A stretch of 6,367 nucleotides of DNA from Desulfobacteraceae bacterium. Its GTDB lineage: Bacteria; Desulfobacterota; Desulfobacteria; Desulfobacterales; JAABPS01. A program made the position numbers and the translations under genes. Below are positions 1 to 5,697 of the stretch, piece after piece. Under the pieces are notes generated by a model. That model saw nothing but the letters and a program-made list of their open reading frames with translations. It was not told where the DNA came from and made no database searches. The stretch's first letter is position 1. Every line of letters begins with the position of its first letter. The stretch lies in assembly GCA_011391835.1 (NCBI GenBank), contig JAABPS010000167.1:1-6367 (forward strand). Direction: 5' to 3'.

Positions 1-665
1 CCCCAAATCCAGAAGCAAATTACCTCACCCATCTGTTTGAGTTTTATAAGGGCTACGGATGGGATGAGAAACATGATTTTTCTCTGATACAGCAATTTGC
101 GAAATTAAATAAATTTCAGGAATGTAAGTTCATAAAACCCTTTGAACCTGGCGATACCTTGGTATTTGAAAAGTTTACTCTTGAAACCATCCCCTTCAAA
201 GGCCATTCCAAAGCCCATGTGGGTTTTTTACTTCCTGCTGAAAAAATCCTGCATGTGAGCTGTCTGGGTTTTGATCAGCCAAGCCCTGGCATGGATGGTT
301 TTGGGCCCTGGTATGGCCTCAGAGAGTCTTCGATTGATCAATACTTAAAAGACATTGACCATGCTGAAACCTTATATCGCGAAAAAGCAACGTTTCTGAC
401 ATCCGCACACGCGCATATTGTAAACGATCCGGATACGGATCTATTCAACTACATGCGGCAGAAAATACATACCCGCCAACAGATGGTGGATCAGGCAGTA
501 CACTCCCTGCCATCTCAACTTAGTATTGAAGATAAGGTTTCGAAGTTACTGGAGATGGATTTATTTTTTCCCAAACATAGAATAAAGGGTTTTTTGAAAG
601 ATATTTATGCCTTCTGGGAGTCCTGGATTATCAGGCACCACTTACAGGTAAATAGTGACGAGTGA
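1..665 (+). CDS. MBL-fold metallo-hydrolase, 5' end missing
   Basis: The frame is open from the first complete codon at position 3, so the gene starts upstream of the window; the TTG at 159 is internal. About 220 residues are visible, ending at TGA 663-665. Seen: a GHSKAH motif (visible residues 67-72) in the context IPFKGHSKAHVGF, like the GHSPGH metal-ligand segment of metallo-beta-lactamase-fold enzymes; then a GFD (89-91), probably carrying the bridging aspartate; then FGPWYG (100-105), a segment often found after that aspartate in this fold; and an AHAH (135-138) where the last metal-ligand histidine is expected. The first HxHxDH motif should lie upstream. The last ~80 residues look like a helical C-terminal extension. 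The substrate cannot be told; the fold covers thioesterases, glyoxalase II-like enzymes and others. The next gene starts 70 bp downstream on the same strand. Confidence 0.8.
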   Translation, partial: PNPEANYLTHLFEFYKGYGWDEKHDFSLIQQFAKLNKFQECKFIKPFEPGDTLVFEKFTLETIPFKGHSKAHVGFLLPAEKILHVSCLGFDQPSPGMDGFGPWYGLRESSIDQYLKDIDHAETLYREKATFLTSAHAHIVNDPDTDLFNYMRQKIHTRQQMVDQAVHSLPSQLSIEDKVSKLLEMDLFFPKHRIKGFLKDIYAFWESWIIRHHLQVNSDE

Positions 666-722
666 CGAATTCACAAGAAGAGCCCAAGGGGTCTTGGTTT
701 CAAATGAAAATAACTGAAACAT

Positions 723-728
723 AAAGGA
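723..728 (+). promoter_or_regulatory. Ribosome binding site of the alpha/beta hydrolase
   Basis: AAAGGA lies 7 bases before the ATG at 736 and supports that start. The start also places a hydrophobic segment at the very N-terminus, as expected for a membrane anchor. Confidence 0.6.
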
Positions 729-735
729 AAAAAAC

Positions 736-1680
736 ATGATAAGCTTTATAAAAATTTTTGTTTTGATTCTTTTTTTTCTCATTATATCATTCTTAATTGT
801 TACCTACACAGTATCCATCTCAAAAAAGCAAGTTCTAAATAGTGAAGCCCGAAAGACAGCCCCAGGCCAGTTTATTCAATTGTCAAAAGGCATGGTTCAT
901 TATGAACTATCAGGCCCTGAAAATGGCCAAACCGTGATAATGGTTCATGGGTTTACAACCCCCTATTTTGTGTGGGATTACAATGTGCGCGAGTTGTTAA
1001 ATGCCGGTTTTCGTGTGCTTAGATATGATCATTATGGGAGAGGATTTTCCGACAGGCCGGATGTTCGTTACGACAGAGCTTTGTATGATGAGCTATTAAC
1101 TGAGCTTGTGCAAAAACTTAGTATAAAAACGCCGGTTCACCTTGTAGGGCTTTCTATGGGCGGAGCCATCTGTGTTATTTTTGCAGATCGTCATCCTGAA
1201 ATGGTAGCAACCGTAAGTCTTATCTCGCCAGCCGGTTTCCCCATTAACGAACCTTTTGTCATAAAGCTGGCGCAGGCGCCTGTTATCGGCGATTACATCA
1301 TGGCCGCGTTGGGAGACCGCTTTGTCCTGCTGGGCATCAAAAAAGCATTTGTTTACCCTGATAAGCTGCCAGAATATGAAGATAAATTTAAAATACAGAT
1401 GAAATATAAAGGGTTTAATCAATCTCTGCTTTCAACCATGCGCTATATGAATATGGATCAATTAGGCGATGCATACGAAAGACTTGGCAAACAGAACAAA
1501 CCTGTATTGCTCATTTGGGGAGACAAAGATCAAATCCTTCCCTTTTCAAACAGTGAAAACATAAAAGCAGCCATATCGCATGTTGAATTTCATGCCATTG
1601 AGAATGCAGGCCACAACGTGAATTATGAAAACCCTGAAATTGTGAATCCGATTCTTGTTACGTTTTTAAAAAATCGATAG
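736..1680 (+). CDS. Membrane-anchored alpha/beta-fold hydrolase
   Basis: A 314-aa serine hydrolase of the alpha/beta fold. Residues 4-26 form one strongly hydrophobic helix with no clear cleavage site, so the protein is probably anchored at its N-terminus; which side the domain faces is not certain. The domain spans about 45-314. Seen: the HG dipeptide at 71-72 (oxyanion-hole strand), DHYGRGFSDRP (98-108), the nucleophile elbow GLSMGG with Ser140, WGDKDQ with the probable acid Asp265, and AGHNVNYE with the base His293. All three catalytic residues are present and the length is normal for the family, so it should be active as an esterase, lipase or related hydrolase. Many lipases and C-C hydrolases share this layout, so the substrate is unknown. 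It follows the MBL-fold gene by 70 bp on the same strand, possibly in one transcript. Confidence 0.9.
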   Translation: MISFIKIFVLILFFLIISFLIVTYTVSISKKQVLNSEARKTAPGQFIQLSKGMVHYELSGPENGQTVIMVHGFTTPYFVWDYNVRELLNAGFRVLRYDHYGRGFSDRPDVRYDRALYDELLTELVQKLSIKTPVHLVGLSMGGAICVIFADRHPEMVATVSLISPAGFPINEPFVIKLAQAPVIGDYIMAALGDRFVLLGIKKAFVYPDKLPEYEDKFKIQMKYKGFNQSLLSTMRYMNMDQLGDAYERLGKQNKPVLLIWGDKDQILPFSNSENIKAAISHVEFHAIENAGHNVNYENPEIVNPILVTFLKNR

Positions 1681-1724
1681 ATGACCTTTACCGTGTTTTA
1701 TTAAGCAGGATCTTCGGCGCAAAA

Positions 1725-2276
1725 ATGAATGTTAATTTAATTTGTTCAGATACTAACAAAAAAGTTTTATCAGAGATAATCACTTCACGAAAGATAACAC
1801 TGGATCCTTATGCCTTCATTCACATTGTAGAAAAGGGTGCCGCTATTCCCGCATCGGGTGTAACTATATTATTTGATCCCAATAATCTAAATGAATTAGT
1901 GAAATTCCTTGATCATTTCTACCCCTCTTCTTCCCAAAGCAAAACCATGGAAGTTTTAATGGGCAAAAAGGATCATGTTTTTGAAGTGTTAAAGCCTGAT
2001 GCTATCTATTTTTTTGTTTCAGATGGTAATGATGTATATGGCCTCACTGAAAATCGTAAATATGAAATGAATAAAAAGCTCTACGAGCTTGAAAGTATTC
2101 TTACGCATAAAGGATTTGTCCGTGTTAACAAATCCAACGTTGTAAATATAATGAAAGTAAATGAAATCATCCCCTGGTTTGGCGGCAGATTGCTGCTAAC
2201 GTTTAAAGGAATAGCAGATGAGATACAGGTATCTCGTCATTATGTAAGTTATTTTAAAGAATTTCTTGGATTATAA
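1725..2276 (+). CDS. LytTR-family DNA-binding transcriptional regulator
   Basis: A 183-aa protein. Residues about 82-181 match the LytTR DNA-binding domain: DAIYFFVSDGNDVYGLT (92-108), the LYELESIL helix (119-126), FVRVNKSNVVNI (131-142) and a final VSRHYVSYFKEFLGL (169-183). The first ~80 residues are not a normal CheY-like receiver: too short and without the usual phospho-acceptor context. Small LytTR proteins of this layout, with an N-terminal 'VEKG..IP...I.FD' stretch and an ending like this one, are from memory common in Firmicutes. The ATG at 1725 has only a distant purine-rich AGCAGGA (1704-1710, 14 bases away), so initiation may be weak. The next gene begins 2 bp after the stop, which points to translational coupling with a membrane protein partner. 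LytTR proteins usually bind pairs of direct repeats and often regulate their own operon. Confidence 0.88.
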   Translation: MNVNLICSDTNKKVLSEIITSRKITLDPYAFIHIVEKGAAIPASGVTILFDPNNLNELVKFLDHFYPSSSQSKTMEVLMGKKDHVFEVLKPDAIYFFVSDGNDVYGLTENRKYEMNKKLYELESILTHKGFVRVNKSNVVNIMKVNEIIPWFGGRLLLTFKGIADEIQVSRHYVSYFKEFLGL

Positions 2277-2278
2277 AA

Positions 2279-2719
2279 ATGATATCAATCAACAAATTCG
2301 CCCCAAAAGGATTTCAATTAAAAGAATTCATTGTAATTTTCCTATTATCCGGTTTGATTGGAGATTTAGTGGCATTGCCATTTATCTTATTCAATCAAGA
2401 GCGCGTCCTATTTTTTTTGTTGGCAAGTTATGTTGTCGGCATGTCAATCGCGATAGTTTCAGTAATCATTTTTTCTTTTTTTTACAGAAATCTCAGAAAA
2501 AACACGATCCTCGCTTTTTCTTCCATTGTCTTTACGATTGCAATAGGTACATTTCTGGGAGCATTCGTTTTAGGTGAGCGTAACTTTTTGAATATACTGA
2601 TTATGATCGTGCTGGCTGAATGTATTGGGATGCTTCTTGCCGCTGTTAGTTATCAAAAGACAAAACGACTAAACAAACAACTGGAGATTGCGAAAGAAAA
2701 ATTCAGCCAATACGAATAA
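2279..2719 (+). CDS. Four-helix membrane protein paired with the LytTR regulator
   Basis: A 146-aa protein with four predicted membrane helices at about 17-38, 43-68, 76-99 and 103-126, and a charged cytoplasmic tail 127-146 (KTKRLNKQLEIAKEKFSQYE). The tail looks like the helical linker that leads from the membrane part of a LytS-type sensor kinase into its kinase domain, but the protein ends there at TAA 2717-2719. The following 173 bases show no kinase motifs in the frames examined, so a simple frameshift is not evident. It starts 2 bp after the LytTR gene and has only a weak Shine-Dalgarno (TTGGA, 2267-2271 region), consistent with coupled translation. By analogy with known LytTR regulatory systems (HdrRM and BrsRM of streptococci), it may hold the regulator inactive at the membrane; this role is inference. 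No specific family is recognised. Confidence 0.75.
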   Translation: MISINKFAPKGFQLKEFIVIFLLSGLIGDLVALPFILFNQERVLFFLLASYVVGMSIAIVSVIIFSFFYRNLRKNTILAFSSIVFTIAIGTFLGAFVLGERNFLNILIMIVLAECIGMLLAAVSYQKTKRLNKQLEIAKEKFSQYE

Positions 2720-2892
2720 CCCACTAAATCTATCTTTAACTGTTTGTTTCATCGTATGCCAAAATCCTGCGCTCATCTTACACCTTTTTAAGATCACCTT
2801 ATCCGCAAAACTCTGCAACTTACCATTTTATTCTATCATAACCACTTTCACCTGCGATATCATCTATTCATTACTATGCTGGAGGTGTTTAT
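2720..2892. other. 173-bp gap before the radical SAM gene
   Basis: No convincing gene or terminator hairpin is seen between the membrane protein and the radical SAM gene. In the radical SAM frame a TAA at 2839-2841 blocks upstream extension. A TATCAT at 2834-2839 could serve as a -10 box but has no good -35 partner. A separate promoter for the radical SAM gene is likely given the gap, but cannot be fixed from the sequence. Confidence 0.4.
2881..2887 (+). promoter_or_regulatory. Strong Shine-Dalgarno of the radical SAM gene
   Basis: GGAGGTG stands 5 bases before the ATG at 2893. It is one of the two best ribosome binding sites in the window (the other belongs to the Cys-rich peptide). It decides the start: translation begins with the membrane helices and not at the internal ATG 3304, which has no comparable site. 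Confidence 0.85.
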
Positions 2893-4632
2893 ATGAAAAC
2901 AATATATTACATGCCAATCACCCTATTTCTTTTGTTTACCGGATATCTCATATCTATCGATATCCGCAGAGAAATAACTTTCATCATTCCCTTTATTTGC
3001 TTTTGCCTATTTTACGTAATGATCTATTTTTCCGGAATCAAAAGCACCCTTGCAAACAAGGATGCTGTAATAAAAATTGGATCCCGCGCGTCCTATATGG
3101 TACCAATTCTACTCTTTTCATCTATCACTCTGGGTCTTGTCATTGGTTTTGCTATCTGGGATATCCGTTTTTCAGCACAAATTTTGGTCGTTTATCTCAT
3201 TTCCCTTATTGCTTATTTTTCATCTATTTACTTTCTTATCAGATCTCTAAAAAATGACTTCAACATAAAAATGATAGCCGGAAATAGTAATAGATTTAAA
3301 GTGATGTCGGGAAACAAGAAAACGATTTTATTGATTAATCCGGTCAATTCACATCGCATTGGGTTGACATCCAGCTGGCAGTCCACTTTCCCGCCGTTGG
3401 GGTTGGGAATTGTCGCTGCATTGACACCGGACAGTTTCAATGTTGAGCTCATTGACGAAAATATTGATACCTTCCAGTACAAACATGCCGATCTTGTTGG
3501 TTTAACAGCTTTTACCTCAAATGCCACAAGAGCATATGAAATTGCATCACTATATAAAAACAAAAATATCCCAGTGGTTATGGGAGGGATTCACGCATTT
3601 ATGATGCCTGATGAAGCATTGCAATATGTAGACAGCATCGTCTTGGGTGAGGCAGAAAGTGTCTGGAAAGAGGTTATTTGTGACTTTGAAAAGAGGCTTT
3701 TAAAAAAACGGTATTATGGCGATTACCTTGATTTAACGAACAGCGTGATTCCCAGAAGAGAACTGTTTAGCGAAAAATATCTGTTCGCCACTGTACAAAC
3801 TTCCAGAGGATGCCCTATGAATTGTAATTTCTGTTCTGTGACAGCGTTCAATGGAAAAAAATTCAGGCAGCGTCCTTATGAAGATGTTTTAGCGGAGCTG
3901 GAAAACATTTCGCAAAAACATATCTTTTTTATAGATGATAATATCCTGGGTTACGGCAAAAACGCTGAGCAAAGAGCCATAAAACTCTTTCAAGGAATGA
4001 TTGATAAAAAATTGAAAAAATCCTGGTTTTGTCAGACGTCTTTAAATTTCGCAGATAATGAAGAAGTCATTCAGCTTGCCGCTGAAAGCGGGTGCAAAAT
4101 GGTATTTATCGGATTGGAGTCTCCAGTAGAAGAACAACTGCAGGAAATGGATAAGAAGCTGAACTTAAACAGGAATTATGAGGAAGCGTTTAAAAAAATA
4201 AATAAATATGGAATCGCTGTATTAGGCGCATTTATTTATGGTTCTGACACGGAAACAAAACAAAGTATGTTGAAGAAGACTGATTACATCCTGAAAAATC
4301 GGATTGATATCATCGATATAACCCATCTTACGCCACTTCCCGGGACACGGTTATATAAAGAATTCAAAGAGGATAACAGGATCAATTATGTGAATTATCC
4401 TTCGGATTGGGATAGATATGATATGACTGAACCTGTGTTTACATTGAAAAAAATGGATAACAATGAATATCTTGAAACAAAAGCGCTTTGCTCTAAAAGA
4501 CTGTATTCACGGCGTACTATTTATAAAAAATTCATCCAAACATTAATTCATACCTGGGACATGGAAACAGCCCTGATGGCTTACAATTCAAATATGGTTT
4601 TCAGGAATGTCGCGCTATCGCATAGGATCTAA
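2893..4632 (+). CDS. B12-binding radical SAM protein with N-terminal membrane domain
   Basis: A 579-aa protein with three parts. Residues 1-120 hold four predicted membrane helices (about 5-21, 29-47, 68-90, 94-116) and end in a positive stretch, placing the rest in the cytoplasm. Residues about 140-265 are a cobalamin-binding-like Rossmann domain: ILLINPVN (145-152), FPPLGLGIVAAL (166-177), the ADLVGLTAFTSN strand (199-210), VVMGGIHAFMMPDEAL (228-243) and IVLGEAE (249-255). It lacks a DxHxxG motif, as many members of this class do. The radical SAM domain (about 295-490) has RGCPMNCNFC, with Cys307, Cys311 and Cys314 as CxxxCxxC ligands of the 4Fe-4S cluster, then FIDDN (346-350) and IGLES (406-410). 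Residues 490-579 form a C-terminal extension. Known members of this class methylate unreactive carbons or do ring chemistry on lipids, tetrapyrroles, antibiotics and peptides; the substrate here is unknown. The membrane fusion is unusual. It converges with the Cys-rich peptide gene, about 90 bp away, across a shared terminator. Confidence 0.9.
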   Translation: MKTIYYMPITLFLLFTGYLISIDIRREITFIIPFICFCLFYVMIYFSGIKSTLANKDAVIKIGSRASYMVPILLFSSITLGLVIGFAIWDIRFSAQILVVYLISLIAYFSSIYFLIRSLKNDFNIKMIAGNSNRFKVMSGNKKTILLINPVNSHRIGLTSSWQSTFPPLGLGIVAALTPDSFNVELIDENIDTFQYKHADLVGLTAFTSNATRAYEIASLYKNKNIPVVMGGIHAFMMPDEALQYVDSIVLGEAESVWKEVICDFEKRLLKKRYYGDYLDLTNSVIPRRELFSEKYLFATVQTSRGCPMNCNFCSVTAFNGKKFRQRPYEDVLAELENISQKHIFFIDDNILGYGKNAEQRAIKLFQGMIDKKLKKSWFCQTSLNFADNEEVIQLAAESGCKMVFIGLESPVEEQLQEMDKKLNLNRNYEEAFKKINKYGIAVLGAFIYGSDTETKQSMLKKTDYILKNRIDIIDITHLTPLPGTRLYKEFKEDNRINYVNYPSDWDRYDMTEPVFTLKKMDNNEYLETKALCSKRLYSRRTIYKKFIQTLIHTWDMETALMAYNSNMVFRNVALSHRI

Positions 4633-4660
4633 ATAAATTTCTGAAAAATCCTAATTTAAA

Positions 4661-4691
4661 AGAGGATTGGGCACTGAGGCCCAATCCTTTT
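4661..4691. terminator. Bidirectional rho-independent terminator
   Basis: A perfect 10-bp stem, AGGATTGGGC (4663-4672) with GCCCAATCCT (4679-4688), closes a 6-base loop. It can extend by an A-U/G-U pairing of 4660-4662 with 4689-4691. On the plus strand it is followed by TTTTGGGTTTT, 28 bases after the radical SAM stop. On the minus strand it is followed by a T-rich run (CTTTTAAATT), 34 bases after the peptide stop. It therefore serves both convergent genes, and this independently supports the reality of the minus-strand peptide gene. Confidence 0.88.
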
Positions 4692-4724
4692 GGGTTTTAT
4701 CGAACAAATGAGTTCACATTTCAA

Positions 4725-4868
4725 TTAGCAGCAGCACACGTCCACATGGCATCCGCACGGATCCACATAACAGCCGCATGGATCGGCTATGTAACAGCAG
4801 CAGGTGGAATCGGATGTGTTCTCTTTGCATTCTTTTTCACTATCGTTTTTTATATTTTTATCGTTCAT
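4725..4868 (-). CDS. Cys-rich 47-aa peptide, candidate RiPP precursor or metal-binding peptide
   Basis: A minus-strand frame from ATG (4868-4866) to TAA (4727-4725). The first 22 residues are hydrophilic and charged (MNDKNIKNDSEKECKENTSD then ST), with one Cys (Cys14). Residues 23-47 have the nearly symmetric pattern CCC-YIADP-CGC-YVDP-CGC-HVDV-CCC, with 10 Cys in 25 residues and Cys at the very C-terminus. Two seven-residue units DPCGC[YH]V (29-35 and 36-42) repeat; their 21-base coding units differ at four positions, three of them silent, which points to coding selection. GGAGGTGAT ends just before the start and the bidirectional terminator follows the stop. There is no signal peptide. The leader-plus-Cys-core layout resembles precursors of ribosomally made modified peptides, and the adjacent B12 radical SAM enzyme would be a candidate modifier. 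The CxC density would equally suit a metallothionein-like metal binder. No known family is recognised. It lies 166 bp downstream of the lipoprotein gene on the same strand. Confidence 0.85.
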   Translation of the reverse strand: MNDKNIKNDSEKECKENTSDSTCCCYIADPCGCYVDPCGCHVDVCCC

Positions 4869-4872
4869 GATC

Positions 4873-4881
4873 ATCACCTCC
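4873..4881 (-). promoter_or_regulatory. Shine-Dalgarno of the Cys-rich peptide
   Basis: GGAGGTGAT on the minus strand is close to a full anti-16S match. The core GGAGG ends 8 bases before ATG 4868. An in-frame ATG at 4874 is only 2 bases from the core, too near to be used, so 4868 is chosen. Such a strong site suggests high expression of the peptide. Confidence 0.85.
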
Positions 4882-4886
4882 GCAGC

Positions 4887-4900
4887 GCAATAACTATTGC
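4887..4900. repeat. 6-bp palindrome upstream of the peptide ribosome binding site
   Basis: GCAATA and TATTGC flank two bases (plus-strand GCAATAACTATTGC), ending 5 bases before the Shine-Dalgarno of the peptide gene. The two-base centre argues for a DNA operator over an RNA hairpin. The binding protein is unknown. Confidence 0.4.
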
Positions 4901-4913
4901 ATTATTAAAACCA
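4898..4913 (-). promoter_or_regulatory. Weak sigma-54-like promoter candidate for the peptide gene
   Basis: On the minus strand TGG (4913-4911) is followed by TGCA (4901-4898), with the GG and GC dinucleotides separated by exactly 10 bases as in -24/-12 promoters. TGG and four of five bases of TTGCA match, but the CACG part does not. The GC overlaps the palindrome at 4887-4900. This is only a candidate. Confidence 0.22.
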
Positions 4914-4953
4914 GCCCCAGCATTCACTATTCATGACATTCGCACAAGGGCTT

Positions 4954-4981
4954 TTCACAAAGGATAATACTCATTTGTGAA
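4954..4981. repeat. 8-bp perfect inverted repeat in the promoter region of the peptide gene
   Basis: TTCACAAA (4954-4961) and TTTGTGAA (4974-4981) are perfect inverted copies with 12 bases between them. The dyad overlaps the candidate -10 box and spacer described for 4961-4988, so it could be an operator for a dimeric regulator. The half-sites are oriented TCACA...TGTGA, the reverse of a classical CRP site, and the spacing is also wrong for CRP. Confidence 0.5.
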
Positions 4982-4988
4982 CTGTCAA
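4961..4988 (-). promoter_or_regulatory. Candidate sigma-70-type promoter of the peptide gene
   Basis: On the minus strand a perfect TTGACA (4988-4983) is followed after 16 bases by TATCCT (4966-4961), four of six bases of the -10 consensus. It would give a leader of roughly 85-90 bases before ATG 4868. No terminator hairpin is seen between the lipoprotein stop at 5035 and this site, so read-through from the upstream operon is also possible. Confidence 0.4.
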
Positions 4989-5034
4989 ATACCGGAATCA
5001 ACATTACGCTGAACCAGGGATCCTTCATTGAAAT

Positions 5035-5697
5035 TTAATCGTTTCCTTGGTTCGCCTTCACAAGATTCAGCATTAAGGAATAACGATGATACCCATAGGC
5101 CATAAGTTCAATGGTCTGGGGGATAAGGTTTTGATGTCGGTCGTGTTGGGTTGAAACCATGTTTACCATGCGGATTAATCGGTTCCCTTGATCATATTTT
5201 CGTATTGTCCATGTGTTGTCCGGATGAATAGTTACATCAACTGCAAAACCCTGATCATCTCTGTAGCGGCAGATCTTCGAGCTATCGTTCACATAACCTG
5301 TCTGCTCTACCCGGCCTGAAGGCAAAAGAAAAATCAGCTGGATATCTTCAATCAGCGCCATGGCAAATTCGGCTGAATCAAATGGCGGGATCCCTTTTCG
5401 AATGGTGAGATCTTTGTCAAATTCAGCATCAAACAATACAAGGCCTTCAAGGGTCATCATTACAACGCTGATACTGCGTGAGTGGCTGGAAATATCCGTA
5501 ATGCCCATTACAAATGCTTTGTTCTGGCTTGGCGTGGTTGCTTCAATGGAATGGATGAATTGCCACTTCCCTTGTAGATAAGGAATGGCGCATATTTTCG
5601 GATGTAGATTATCGGATGTGGGATACGGTTGAATCAGGGGAAGACTTTTACAGGAAGAAAAAAGAAATACCGAAAGTACACACAGGATGCGTTTCAT
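5035..5697 (-). CDS. DUF3261-like lipoprotein
   Basis: A 220-aa protein that begins MKRILCVLSVFLFSSC: a short positive N-terminus, a hydrophobic core and a lipobox-like LFSSC with Cys16 as the likely lipidated residue (F at -3 is not ideal). The mature part contains KWQFIHSIEA (44-53), a segment SISVVMMTLEGLVLFDAEFD (75-94), and ELMAYGYHRYSLMLNLV (197-213). This layout and its place directly after a LolA-like gene fit the DUF3261 lipoproteins found in aryl-polyene-type clusters; the family call is from memory of layout and context. The likely role is at the outer or inner membrane in export or placement of a lipid product. ATG 5697 overlaps the stop of the upstream gene by 4 bases (ATGA), so the two are translationally coupled. 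It appears to be the last gene of the operon unless the Cys-rich peptide is cotranscribed. Confidence 0.68.
   Translation of the reverse strand: MKRILCVLSVFLFSSCKSLPLIQPYPTSDNLHPKICAIPYLQGKWQFIHSIEATTPSQNKAFVMGITDISSHSRSISVVMMTLEGLVLFDAEFDKDLTIRKGIPPFDSAEFAMALIEDIQLIFLLPSGRVEQTGYVNDSSKICRYRDDQGFAVDVTIHPDNTWTIRKYDQGNRLIRMVNMVSTQHDRHQNLIPQTIELMAYGYHRYSLMLNLVKANQGND

Noticed and set aside
684..697. Short hairpin CCAAG-GGGT-CTTGG after the MBL-fold gene, followed by TTT
   Set aside because: The stem is only 5 bp and the T-run only three bases, too weak to call a terminator; the MBL-fold and hydrolase genes may be cotranscribed.
1096..1422. Minus-strand 108-aa frame inside the alpha/beta hydrolase gene
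   Set aside because: It is a shadow of a gene with an intact catalytic triad and has no recognisable motif.
2669..2776. Minus-strand 35-aa frame (MSAGFWHTMKQ...) with AGGTG upstream
   Set aside because: It is mostly antisense to the end of the four-helix membrane protein and has no terminator or recognisable motif; one short Shine-Dalgarno-like site is not enough.
2688..3257. Plus-strand frame across the gap and the start of the radical SAM gene
   Set aside because: Its protein has no coherent domain, it overlaps two better supported genes, and the GGAGGTG site serves the frame starting at 2893.
3304..4632. Alternative start of the radical SAM protein at ATG 3304, without the membrane part
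   Set aside because: This is where ordinary family members would begin, but no good ribosome binding site precedes it, while 2893 has GGAGGTG at 5 bases and the frame is open throughout.
4746..4967. Plus-strand 73-aa frame opposite the Cys-rich peptide gene
   Set aside because: It is antisense to the peptide gene, lacks a ribosome binding site, and its composition follows from the complement of Cys/Gly/Asp codons. The minus-strand frame has a strong ribosome binding site, a terminator and a repeated motif.
4954..4981. CRP-type site
   Set aside because: The half-sites are inverted relative to TGTGA-N6-TCACA and the spacing is wrong, so it is kept only as an unassigned inverted repeat.
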